A DNA stretch of 64,000 bases from assembly GCF_003097495.1 (NCBI RefSeq), contig NZ_QEOP01000001.1, positions 1,116,001 to 1,180,000 on the forward strand. The letters run 5' to 3'. A model generated the notes under the pieces. It did not search any database and was not told the DNA's origin. It saw only the letters and a program-made list of their open reading frames with translations. Source of the stretch: Amnibacterium flavum. GTDB taxonomy: Bacteria; Actinomycetota; Actinomycetes; Actinomycetales; Microbacteriaceae. Numbering within the stretch: the stretch's first letter is position 1; each line of letters opens with the position of its first letter. Below are positions 34,989 to 43,030 of the stretch, in pieces. The position numbers were made by a program, and so were the translations under genes.

Positions 34989-36389
34989 GTGGACCAACGC
35001 GGTTTCTGGGGGGTGGTTCGCGCCCACTGGCTCGCCATCGTCGCGTGCGGCCTCCTGGGCGTCATCGGAGGCTCCTCCCTCGCGCTGGTCTCGACTCCCG
35101 AGTACTCGGCCGAGACCGAGCTGTTCGTGACCGCCGAAGCGAGCGACAGCACCAGCGACCTCGCTCAGGGCAGCAACTTCTCGCAGCAGCAGGCCCGCAA
35201 CTACAGCGTCGTCGCCACTCGCGAGGCGGTACTCGCCCCCGTGATCGTGGCGCTCGGACTCGACATGACGACGAGTCAGCTCGCCCGCCAGGTGTCGGCC
35301 TCCGTTCCGCTCAACACCTCTCTCATCTCGATCTCCGTCACCGACGAATCGCCGGCCCGGGCGGCGGCCATCGCCAACGCGGTCGCGCGCAGCCTCAACG
35401 ACACCGTGCTCGAACTCGTCCCCAAGCGGAGCGACGGAACCTCGCCGATCCGCATGGAGGCGATCCAGTCGGCCACCGCCCCCGATGAGCCGTCGGCGCC
35501 CAACGTCAACCTGCTGCTCGCGCTGGGTCTGCTGCTGGGGCTGGCCGTCGGCATCGCGGGATCCGTCCTCCTCGAACTCGTCAGCGGCAAGGTCCGGACG
35601 GTCGAGCAGGTCAAGCAGTTCGCAGGACTCACGATCGTCGGCACCGTCGTCCAGGACAGGAACGCGGCGACCATGCCGGTGCTCACTCCCGCCGAGTCGC
35701 TGTCGACCCGCGCTGAGGAGTTCCGGCAGATCCGCACAAACCTCCGCTACCTGCAGGCGGGGGAGGGGCACAAGGTCTTCGTCGTCACCTCCTCCATCCC
35801 CGGTGAGGGCAAGAGCACCACGGCGGCCAACATGGCCGCGACGCTCGCCTCCAACGGCACGAAGGTCTGTCTCGTCGAGGCGGATCTCCGCAAGCCCTCG
35901 CTCGCCCGCTACCTCGACCTCGAGGGAGCCGTCGGGCTCACCACCGTGCTCGCGCACGATGCGCGGCTCGACGAAGCACTCCAGAGCTGGGGTCCCGACG
36001 ACATGCAGGTGCTGCTGTCGGGCCAGGTCCCGCCGAACCCCAGCGAGCTCCTCGGGTCGAAAGAGGCACTCAACCTGATCAACACGCTGCGCAAACGCTT
36101 CGATGTCGTGATCCTCGACTGCCCGCCCCTGGTCCCGGTGACCGATGCGGCGATCCTCGGCCGCGCATTCGGCGGCGTCCTCCTCGTCGTGGGCGCGGGG
36201 CGCGTGCAGACGAAGGAGCTGCGCAAATCTCTCGACACTCTCGCCGCCTCCGGTTCGCCCGTGCTCGGCGCGATCGTGAACCGGGCGTCCGTCAGTTCGA
36301 TGGGGCGGTACAGCCAGGCCTACCGTATCGACGAGGCGCCGAAGAAGCGGTCGCGGATGCTGCGCCGCGAGCCGGCGACTCAGGAGTGA
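34989..36389 (+). CDS. Chain-length regulator fused to tyrosine autokinase (Wzz/Wzc-type BY-kinase)
   Basis: 466 residues from the GTG at 34989; ATGs at 34953 and 34956 would add about 12 basic residues. The N-terminal half is a Wzz domain: helix 1 about residues 11-32, outer loop, helix 2 about 175-195. The kinase domain follows, with Walker A SSIPGEGKSTTAANMA, Walker A' VEADLRKPS and Walker B VVILDCPPLVP. The C-terminal tail is short with only two Tyr (GRYSQAYRID), fewer than the usual cluster. It controls polymer length and activity of the Wzx/Wzy pathway by autophosphorylation. It is coupled to the phosphatase gene downstream (GTGA). Confidence 0.92.
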   Translation: MDQRGFWGVVRAHWLAIVACGLLGVIGGSSLALVSTPEYSAETELFVTAEASDSTSDLAQGSNFSQQQARNYSVVATREAVLAPVIVALGLDMTTSQLARQVSASVPLNTSLISISVTDESPARAAAIANAVARSLNDTVLELVPKRSDGTSPIRMEAIQSATAPDEPSAPNVNLLLALGLLLGLAVGIAGSVLLELVSGKVRTVEQVKQFAGLTIVGTVVQDRNAATMPVLTPAESLSTRAEEFRQIRTNLRYLQAGEGHKVFVVTSSIPGEGKSTTAANMAATLASNGTKVCLVEADLRKPSLARYLDLEGAVGLTTVLAHDARLDEALQSWGPDDMQVLLSGQVPPNPSELLGSKEALNLINTLRKRFDVVILDCPPLVPVTDAAILGRAFGGVLLVVGAGRVQTKELRKSLDTLAASGSPVLGAIVNRASVSSMGRYSQAYRIDEAPKKRSRMLRREPATQE

Positions 36390-36979
36390 GCGGCCTGACC
36401 GGAGACGTGCCCGGTCGGGTCCTGATCGTCTGCACCGGGAACATCTGCCGTTCGCCCTACATCGAGCGGGCCCTGCGGCAGCGCTTCGCGTCTCTCGGCT
36501 CGGATGTCGTCGTCGAGTCGGCGGGCACGGGAGCGCTGGTCGGGCATCCCATCGCCGAGCCGATGGCACGGTTGATGGAGTCGGCGGGCATCGACGCCGC
36601 GGACGGCGCCGGCCGTCGACTCACCCGCGATATGGTCACCGATGCCGATCTGATCCTCACCGCGGAGCGCGAGCACCGCAGCGCCGTCGTCTCGCTGCTG
36701 CCGGGAGCCCTCCGACGCACGTTCAGCGTCCGCCAGTTCGCGCGTCTGCTCGGGCAGTTGGAGCCCGGCGCGGAGCAGCTGACGCTCCCCGACCTCGTCG
36801 CGGTCGCGGCAGCGTCACGAGGGGCGACGCCGTCACAGGGAGCCGACGACGACGTTCCCGACCCGTGGCAGAGGCCCGATGCCGAGTACCAGCGCGTGAT
36901 CGACCTGCTCGAGGCCCCTCTCGAGGTCATCGCGACGCGCGTCGGAGCGACCCGAGCGCGTCCCACCGACGACGCCTAG
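36386..36979 (+). CDS. Low-molecular-weight protein-tyrosine phosphatase (Wzb-like)
   Basis: 197 residues. The active-site loop is CTGNICRSP (Cys-x5-Arg, about residues 16-24). The general-acid Asp is probably in the late VPDPW motif (about residue 160), which is the DP motif of the family. It is longer than the usual 150 residues, with an Arg/Gln-rich stretch in the middle. The GTG start overlaps the kinase stop, so kinase and phosphatase are made together, as in capsule and EPS systems where the phosphatase resets the kinase. Confidence 0.92.
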   Translation: MSGLTGDVPGRVLIVCTGNICRSPYIERALRQRFASLGSDVVVESAGTGALVGHPIAEPMARLMESAGIDAADGAGRRLTRDMVTDADLILTAEREHRSAVVSLLPGALRRTFSVRQFARLLGQLEPGAEQLTLPDLVAVAAASRGATPSQGADDDVPDPWQRPDAEYQRVIDLLEAPLEVIATRVGATRARPTDDA

Positions 36980-36983
36980 CGTC

Positions 36984-37215
36984 GCCACCCGCCCGCTCGC
37001 TGAGCTCGTCGAAGCGCTGGGAGGTCTTGAAGCTGGAGCCGCTCATTTCGACGGGCTCAATGGGCGGCTCGCTCGCTGAGCTCGTCGAAGCGCAGGGACT
37101 GGCCACCCGCCCGCTCGCTGAGCTCGTCGAAGCGCAGGGAGGTCACGAAGCTGGAGCCGCTCATTTCGACGGGCTCAATGGGCGGCTCGCCCGCTGAGCT
37201 CGTCGAAGCGCAGGA
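36984..37215. repeat. Tandem REP-like repeat array, ~118-bp period
   Basis: A unit beginning GCCACCCGCCCGCTCGCTGA occurs at 36984 and 37102 (period 118). Each carries the core CTGAGCTCGTCGAAGCGC and the opposite-facing TTTCGACGGGCTCAATGGG. It fills the spacer between converging genes (36979 and 37220), as does the related array at 10654-11030. Confidence 0.85.
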
Positions 37216-37219
37216 AGGT

Positions 37220-37792
37220 TCAGGCGGCGGGCTGCTGCTGGTCGGCCGCAACGGGACGGACCGCGAACGCGGGCTCGTCGTCCCCGCAGTCGAAGGCGGA
37301 GATCGCGAGATCGCCCACCGTGTACTCGGCACCCGACTCGAGCGTGACCCGCAGTCCGGCGATGGGCAGCGGAGCGCACCCGCCCAGATCGTTGCCCTGG
37401 TAGGTGACGAGGGAGAAGCCCTGCGATCCGGGATTCACCTCGACCGCCGACGCGGCACCGGGATCCGAACCGTCATCCGTGACCGCGGCACTCGGGAGAC
37501 CGATGTCCGACCCGTCAGCGGCGAGGGCCTGCACCGACGGAGCGCCGGACAGCGTGCAGTAGCTGGAGGCCTCGTTCGTGAAGGCGAGGTGGAAGAAGAA
37601 GAGCTCCTCGTCCGGCAGGACCGACACGGAGAGCGCGTCGGCGTCGCAGGGCTGCGCCGGTTCCGGAGTGGATTCGGCCTGCTCGGTCGGCGTCGCCGAG
37701 GCGTCGGGCGTGGGCGAGGACGTGCATCCGCTCAGCGCCGCGAGGGCGGCGATGGTCGTGCCGACGGCGAGCAGAAGAGGCCTGTGCGTCAT
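37220..37792 (-). CDS. DUF4232-like lipoprotein
   Basis: 190 residues. Lipoprotein signal with lipobox LSGC (Cys near residue 23), then a Thr/Pro/Glu linker and a beta-rich domain with conserved CDADALSV, NEASSYCTLSG, and late CAPLPI and AFDC cysteines. This is the plan of DUF4232 proteins, common secreted or lipid-anchored actinobacterial proteins of unknown function. TACGGT (37804-37799) ends 6 nt before the ATG, indicating a leaderless message. Confidence 0.78.
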   Translation of the reverse strand: MTHRPLLLAVGTTIAALAALSGCTSSPTPDASATPTEQAESTPEPAQPCDADALSVSVLPDEELFFFHLAFTNEASSYCTLSGAPSVQALAADGSDIGLPSAAVTDDGSDPGAASAVEVNPGSQGFSLVTYQGNDLGGCAPLPIAGLRVTLESGAEYTVGDLAISAFDCGDDEPAFAVRPVAADQQQPAA

Positions 37793-38138
37793 GCGAGAAC
37801 CGTATGTCGGGCGGATTTCCGGGGCCAGCCCCGCTTCGAGGGGCGCATCAGTCCAACGACCCCCAACCCCGATCCGGGGCGAATCCTGTCCGCCTTAAGG
37901 AGGACCCGCAAGGCCGGATCGGCCGCGCGCCGCCTCCAGTTCGGGGGCGATCGGTTGTGTCTCGGGAGATCGTCGGTTCTACTGAAGTAACGGCGACGAA
38001 GGCTCCTCATCAGGGGAGTGGGTTCCGGGGGGTTCCCTCGCCGAGGCTGCAACGTCTGCGGCCGATCTGCTGGGGGGCGAACGTCGCTCCCTGCATCAAC
38101 GGGGGGTATTCGTCGTGATTTCGACGCTGGAAGTTTCG
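37793..38138. other. Divergent intergenic region (346 bases)
   Basis: It contains the lipoprotein -10 box, CCCC-TCGAAGC-GGGG on the minus strand (37843-37829) 24 nt before that box, CCCC-GATCC-GGGG (37867-37879), the palindrome CCTTAAGG (37893-37900), and the unresolved promoter of the rightward beta-helix gene. I see no coding sequence. Confidence 0.5.
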
Positions 38139-39716
38139 GTGAGCAGGAAGAAGCTCACAATCCTGGCAACTCTGGGGGCCGCAGCCATCGCTGTCGCCTC
38201 CGTCCTGGCGGCGGCGCCGGTGTTCGCCGCCTCGGAGACCGACGTCGCCGCGTACGCGTCGGTCACGGGATCGGGCACCGACTGCATCGAGTCGAACCCG
38301 TGTCTGCTGCCCACCGCGCTGGAGAAGGCGGCGAAGGGTGGAACGGTCTCGCTCGCCGCAGGTGACTACGGCGACCAGGCACTCAAGACCCGCGGCGCGA
38401 ACCGCGGACAGGTCACCGTCGCCCCCGCAGAGGGCGCGAACGTCACCTTCAACCGTCTCGACACCTACATCCCGAACGTCACGTGGCGGAACGTCACCGT
38501 GAAGAAGGTGCTGTACGTCTACCCCGCGGCGAGCTACACCCGCATCGACGGCGTTCACGTTGACGGTGCCGGCACCTTCATCCGCTCGAACAACGTGAGC
38601 GTGCTCAACTCGACCTTCGAGAACGGCTCCTCGATCGACGGAATCCAGGTCAAGGACTCCCGCGACGTCTACATCGCCGGCAACACGATCAGGAACTTCG
38701 ACCAGCTCGGTTCGTCCGGCCTGCACGCGGACTGCATCCAGGTCTTCGACAGCGCGAACGTGACGATCAAGTCGAACACGATCTACAACTGCCACAACAC
38801 GGGCATCATCGTCTCCGGTGGAGCCAACAAGGGCGTCTCGAATCTCGTGATCGAGTCGAACTTCATCCAGGGCTGCATCGTGAAGACCCAGGCATGCTAC
38901 GGCGGAACGATCATCGACTCGCGCTTCGCCGGCACCAACGGCGTGGTGATCCGCAACAACACGCTGCTCAACGGCTCGGTCCGCCTCGCCGCGGTCCCCG
39001 GTGCCGTCTACGACCGCAACGTCATCGACTACCTCTCCGACTGCAACGCACCGATCACCAACTCGGTCGTCCAGCGCTGGAACTTCGGCGCCTGCAAGTC
39101 GCCGGCGGGTCTCGTCAGCGGCGGCAACCGTCAGGGCAACGTCGAGGTCGTCAATGCCGCGAGCGGTGACCTGCACGCCGTGTACGCCGACGACGTGACC
39201 ATCGCACCCGTCGGGGGTGCCGGAGCCGCCTCGAGCGACTTCGACGGTGAGGCGATCGGTGCGGATGTCGCCGGCGCCGACGTCACCACCGCGCGACGCC
39301 CCGTCGTCGAGGCACCGGCACCGGCTCCCGTCGAGTCCGCGCCCGTCACGGCACCCGCACCCGCAGCTCCGGCTGCACCCGCCGCTCCCGCGCCCAGCGT
39401 GGGCGCCAGCGGGGGAAGCACCCGCGACTCCGCAGCTCCGTCGGTCACGATCGTGTCGCCGACCTCGGGAAGCGTCGTCTCGGGCACCGCGACACTCGTC
39501 GCGTCGGCATCGGATGACGTCGCGGTCGCGGCCGTCGGGTTCTTCTTCAAGGGGACGCTGCTCGGCCAGGCCATCAAGGCCGCGGACGGCACGTACACGC
39601 TGACAGTCCCGCTGAACAAGATCCCGGCAGGCACCTACGGGATCACCGCGAAGGCGGCTGACACCGCAGGCAACATCGGGACGAGCCCGGAGGTGTCGCT
39701 CACCGCGACCCGCTGA
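38139..39716 (+). CDS. Secreted beta-helix protein with C-terminal Ig-like domain
   Basis: 525 residues from the GTG at 38139 (GGAAG 5 nt upstream); a GTG at 38115 would add 8 residues. Sec signal ends near residue 28 (PVFAAS). Residues ~35-370 form a right-handed parallel beta-helix; the centre carries GSGTFIRS/GAGTFIRS, NGSSIDGIQVKDS, SGLHADCIQVFDS, NTGIIVSGGANKG and SNFIQGC, all shared with the proteins at 44878 and 61657. An Ala/Pro linker leads to a bacterial Ig-like domain (about 435-525, SGSVVSGTATLVASASDD). The role is unknown; the fold and location suggest a polysaccharide lyase, epimerase or binding protein acting outside the cell. Confidence 0.8.
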   Translation: MSRKKLTILATLGAAAIAVASVLAAAPVFAASETDVAAYASVTGSGTDCIESNPCLLPTALEKAAKGGTVSLAAGDYGDQALKTRGANRGQVTVAPAEGANVTFNRLDTYIPNVTWRNVTVKKVLYVYPAASYTRIDGVHVDGAGTFIRSNNVSVLNSTFENGSSIDGIQVKDSRDVYIAGNTIRNFDQLGSSGLHADCIQVFDSANVTIKSNTIYNCHNTGIIVSGGANKGVSNLVIESNFIQGCIVKTQACYGGTIIDSRFAGTNGVVIRNNTLLNGSVRLAAVPGAVYDRNVIDYLSDCNAPITNSVVQRWNFGACKSPAGLVSGGNRQGNVEVVNAASGDLHAVYADDVTIAPVGGAGAASSDFDGEAIGADVAGADVTTARRPVVEAPAPAPVESAPVTAPAPAAPAAPAAPAPSVGASGGSTRDSAAPSVTIVSPTSGSVVSGTATLVASASDDVAVAAVGFFFKGTLLGQAIKAADGTYTLTVPLNKIPAGTYGITAKAADTAGNIGTSPEVSLTATR

Positions 39717-39732
39717 CAGACCGTCCACGTCA

Positions 39733-39768
39733 ACGGAAGGGACCCGGCTTCGGCCGGGTCCCTTCCGT
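39733..39768 (+). terminator. Strong hairpin terminator with TTCG tetraloop
   Basis: ACGGAAGGGACCCGGC (39733-39748) pairs with GCCGGGTCCCTTCCGT (39753-39768): a 16-bp perfect stem closed by TTCG, just after the beta-helix gene. Confidence 0.9.
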
Positions 39769-39903
39769 CGTTCGCGGCGCCGACCCCGAGCCCCGCGCAG
39801 GACGGGGCCGCCGCGCCGTGCCACCCGGTCCGAAACACGCGTCTGCTATGAATAGGGGGTCCGCACAATGTTGTGACTCTGCCTCTCATCGAAGGTTTCA
39901 TCC

Positions 39904-41217
39904 ATGAGAATTTCCGTCATCGGTTGCGGTTATCTGGGAGCCGTCCATGCCGCGAGCATGGCCGAGCTCGGGCACGACGTCATCGGAATCGATGTCGACC
40001 CCGGCAAGATCCAGGCGCTCTCGGCAGCGCAGGCCCCGTTCTTCGAACCCGGGCTCACCGACATCCTCAAGTCCGCCATCGCGTCCGGCCGGCTCACCTT
40101 CTCGACGAACCCCGCCGATGCGCGCTCGTCCCAGGTCCACTTCATCGCCGTGGGAACGCCCCAGAAGAAGGGCGAGAACGCGGCGGACCTGCGCTTCGTC
40201 GACGCCGCCATCGACGGCCTCATCCCGCACCTGTCCGAGGGCGACCTCGTCGTCGGCAAGTCGACGGTCCCCGTCGGCACCGCAGCCCGTCTGGCGCAGA
40301 AGATCGCCGATTCCGGAAGCGGTGCGAGCCTGGCCTGGAACCCGGAGTTCCTCCGCGAGGGCTTCGCGGTCAAGGACACCCTGACCCCTGACCGTCTGGT
40401 CTACGGGGTGCCCTCCGGTGAGGCGGGCGAGGCAGCCAAGCGCCTGCTCGACGAGGTCTACGCCTCGGCTATCGCTGCGGAGACGCCCCTCGTCGTGACC
40501 GATTACGCCACCGCCGAGCTCGTGAAGGTGTCGGCCAACGCGTTCCTCGCCACCAAGATCTCCTTCATCAACGCGATGGCCGAGATCTCCGAGGTCGCGG
40601 GAGCCGATGTCACCGCCCTCGCCGACGCGATCGGCTTCGACGCCCGCATCGGCCGTCGCTTCCTCAACGCCGGTATCGGGTTCGGCGGCGGCTGCCTTCC
40701 CAAGGACATCCGCGCGTTCAGCGCTCGCGCCGAGGAGCTCGGGCGCGGCGAGTCAGTCCGGTTCCTCCTCGAGATCGACGCCATCAACATGCGCCGGCGC
40801 GACCGCGCGGTGGACATGGTCGTCGAGGCGCTCGGGGGTCAGGTCTACAAGAAGAAGGTCGCCGTCCTCGGTCTGGCCTTCAAGCCCGACTCCGACGACG
40901 TTCGCGACTCGCCCGCCCTCGACGTGGCCGTCCGCCTGAACGGGCTCGGCGCTCACGTGATCGCCACCGACCCCGAGGCCATCCCGAACTCGATCCGTCT
41001 GCAGCCGCAGCTCGGCTTCGCGACCGACACCCACGACGCCCTCCACGGCGCGGACGTCGTGGTGCTCGTCACGGAGTGGAAGGAATACCGCGAGCTCGAC
41101 CCGGTCACGGTCGGCGACCTCGTGCGCGAGAAGGTCATCATCGACGGCCGCAACGTCCTCGACCCGGGGCGCTGGCGCGACGCGGGGTGGACCTACCGCG
41201 GAATGGGTCGTCCCTGA
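39904..41217 (+). CDS. ugd: UDP-glucose 6-dehydrogenase
   Basis: 437 residues. Oxidises UDP-glucose to UDP-glucuronate with two NAD. The NAD motif VIGCGYLGAVHA is at residues 4-15; NPEFLREG and SANAFLATKISFINA carry family residues; the catalytic Cys is in GFGGGCLPKD (about residue 264). The C-terminal domain has LAFKPDSDDVRDSPA. GAAGG lies 8 nt before the ATG. A hairpin terminator follows. The gene implies glucuronic acid (or a sugar derived from it) in the polymer, as in colanic acid. Confidence 0.95.
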   Translation: MRISVIGCGYLGAVHAASMAELGHDVIGIDVDPGKIQALSAAQAPFFEPGLTDILKSAIASGRLTFSTNPADARSSQVHFIAVGTPQKKGENAADLRFVDAAIDGLIPHLSEGDLVVGKSTVPVGTAARLAQKIADSGSGASLAWNPEFLREGFAVKDTLTPDRLVYGVPSGEAGEAAKRLLDEVYASAIAAETPLVVTDYATAELVKVSANAFLATKISFINAMAEISEVAGADVTALADAIGFDARIGRRFLNAGIGFGGGCLPKDIRAFSARAEELGRGESVRFLLEIDAINMRRRDRAVDMVVEALGGQVYKKKVAVLGLAFKPDSDDVRDSPALDVAVRLNGLGAHVIATDPEAIPNSIRLQPQLGFATDTHDALHGADVVVLVTEWKEYRELDPVTVGDLVREKVIIDGRNVLDPGRWRDAGWTYRGMGRP

Positions 41218-41228
41218 CCCACCTCGCG

Positions 41229-41249
41229 CGCGGCGTTCCCAGCGCCGCG
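41229..41249 (+). terminator. Terminator of ugd
   Basis: CGCGGCG (41229-41235) pairs with CGCCGCG (41243-41249), followed by the T-rich TTCCTTTCCTTA. Confidence 0.65.
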
Positions 41250-41381
41250 TTCCTTTCCTTACCCTGACCAGGGCTTCGTCTTCGACGCTGCGTAGAATTG
41301 CACCGTTGTAGTTACGCGCAGATTAATAGCGCATAACAAGTGCGAAACGACTCTGCGAAATTCCGGGACGGCGCGCCGCGC

Positions 41382-41394
41382 CCCCTTGTGGGGG
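41382..41394 (+). promoter_or_regulatory. Perfect CCCC-N5-GGGG box before the second phosphotransferase gene
   Basis: CCCC-TTGTG-GGGG has the same form as the 25-nt-spaced boxes, but the nearest -10-like sequence, CAAAAT (41409-41414), is only 14 nt away, roughly one helical turn closer. It could act differently, or the promoter may have been misidentified. Confidence 0.4.
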
Positions 41395-41517
41395 AGCGGC
41401 TGGCACAGCAAAATGGGAGACCTGGACGAGGCACCCCCCGCCTCGCTGTTTCGTCGACGTTGACGTGACCGTCTGCAACATCCCCCCATCGGTCCAGTCG
41501 ACGTCAGGAGTCTGTAC

Positions 41518-43020
41518 ATGCTCAATCTGGGTCTTGTCGGCGAGCTTGCCCCTCTCCGTCCGCTGGAAGGCTTCCAGCCCGCGGTCGTCTCAACCCCCCG
41601 CCGCTTCGGCTGGACTCAGAAGTATCGTCTGAGCACCGGCGTGGTCGACCTCCTCGTCGTTGCGGCGGCTCTCGTGGTCGCCCACGTCGCGCGCTTCGGT
41701 CTCGAGAACCGCGAGCTCACCTCCTCGACGATCGAGTACACGACCCTCGGCATCGGGATCGGCGTCGTCTGGGCGGTCGCCCTCTCGGTCTCCCGTTCGC
41801 GTGAGGCGCGCATCGTCGGAGTCGGCAACGCCGAGTACCAGCGGGTCGCGAACGCCACCCTCGCCACCTTCGGTGTCCTCGCGGTGCTCGCTCTGCTGCT
41901 CAAGCTCGACGTCGCGCGCGGCTACCTCATCGTCGCTCTTCCCCTCGGCCTCGCGTTCCTGCTGCTCAACCGCTTCCTCTGGCGGTCGTGGCTGATCAGG
42001 CGCCGCCGCGAAGGGCGCTGCCTCACGGGCGCCGTCGTCGTGGGCCCCCAGGCCGACGTGTCGCGCGTCGTCGGAGAACTGGTTCGCAACCACTCGGCCG
42101 GCTACAAGCCTGTCGGCATCGCCTTCACCGACAGCTCCGACTCCAGCACCGCGGCCGCGATCGGCAAGCTCGTCATCCCCGTGCTGCCCTGGGAGTCGGT
42201 GGCCACCATGGCTCGCGCCACCCGCACCCGCGCCGTCATCATCGCCGGCGAGCTTCCCGGCGGGCGCGACCAGATCAAGGATCTGGGCTGGCAGCTCGAG
42301 AACGCCAACGCCGAGCTGATCCTCGTCTCACGACTCACCGACGTCGCCGGCCCCCGCATCCACCTGCGTCAGGTCGAAGGCCTGCCCATGGTGCACGTCG
42401 ACCTCCCGCAGTTCTCGGGCACGGCCCACACGGTCAAGCGCCTTTTCGACGTGGTCGGCTCGTCGCTGGCCCTCCTGCTGCTGGCACCGGTCCTGATCGG
42501 CCTGGCCCTTTGGGTCAAGCTCGACTCCCCGGGCCCCGTCCTCTTCCGCCAGAAGCGCATCGGCGTCTCGGGCGAGCCGTTCGAGATGCTCAAGTTCCGC
42601 TCGATGGTGGTCGACGCCGAGGCACGCCTGCACGACATCGCGGCCGCCAACGAGGGTGCGGGCCTGCTCTTCAAGATGCGCGATGACCCGCGCGTCACCC
42701 GGGCCGGCAAGATCATGCGTCGATACAGCCTCGACGAGCTCCCCCAGTTCTGGAACGTGCTCAACGGGTCGATGAGCCTCATCGGTCCTCGACCTCCACT
42801 GCCTCGCGAGGTCGAGCAGTACGAGGCCCGCGTGACGCGGAGACTTCTCATCAAGCCGGGCATCACCGGACTGTGGCAGGTCAGCGGACGCTCCAATCTC
42901 TCGTGGGAGGACAGCGTCAAGCTCGACCTCTACTATGTGGAGAACTGGTCCGTCACCGGCGACTTCCTGATCCTTGCCCGAACCCTCCGCGCGGTCCTCA
43001 GACGCGACGGCGCCTACTGA
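41518..43020 (+). CDS. Polyprenyl-phosphate sugar-1-phosphate transferase (second copy)
   Basis: 500 residues, same architecture as the protein at 12849: four N-terminal helices, Rossmann-like domain, then KRLFDVVGSS with a membrane helix, DSPGPVLFRQKRIG, LKFRSM, DELPQFWNVL, GPRPPLPREV and KPGITGLWQVSGRS. It should load the first sugar phosphate on undecaprenyl phosphate. A second initiating enzyme in one locus suggests two polymers or alternative first sugars. It heads a three-gene unit with the GTs at 43031 and 44008. Confidence 0.93.
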   Translation: MLNLGLVGELAPLRPLEGFQPAVVSTPRRFGWTQKYRLSTGVVDLLVVAAALVVAHVARFGLENRELTSSTIEYTTLGIGIGVVWAVALSVSRSREARIVGVGNAEYQRVANATLATFGVLAVLALLLKLDVARGYLIVALPLGLAFLLLNRFLWRSWLIRRRREGRCLTGAVVVGPQADVSRVVGELVRNHSAGYKPVGIAFTDSSDSSTAAAIGKLVIPVLPWESVATMARATRTRAVIIAGELPGGRDQIKDLGWQLENANAELILVSRLTDVAGPRIHLRQVEGLPMVHVDLPQFSGTAHTVKRLFDVVGSSLALLLLAPVLIGLALWVKLDSPGPVLFRQKRIGVSGEPFEMLKFRSMVVDAEARLHDIAAANEGAGLLFKMRDDPRVTRAGKIMRRYSLDELPQFWNVLNGSMSLIGPRPPLPREVEQYEARVTRRLLIKPGITGLWQVSGRSNLSWEDSVKLDLYYVENWSVTGDFLILARTLRAVLRRDGAY

Positions 43021-43030
43021 GAGGACGCCC

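Larger units (their letters stand above)
41218..41517. other. Intergenic region before the second phosphotransferase operon (300 bases)
   Basis: It holds the ugd terminator, an AT-richer stretch at 41290-41345 with several possible -10 boxes (TAGAAT at 41294, TTAATAGCGCATAAC), and a CCCC-TTGTG-GGGG box (41382-41394) followed by CAAAAT (41409-41414) at 14 nt. I see no gene. Confidence 0.5.
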
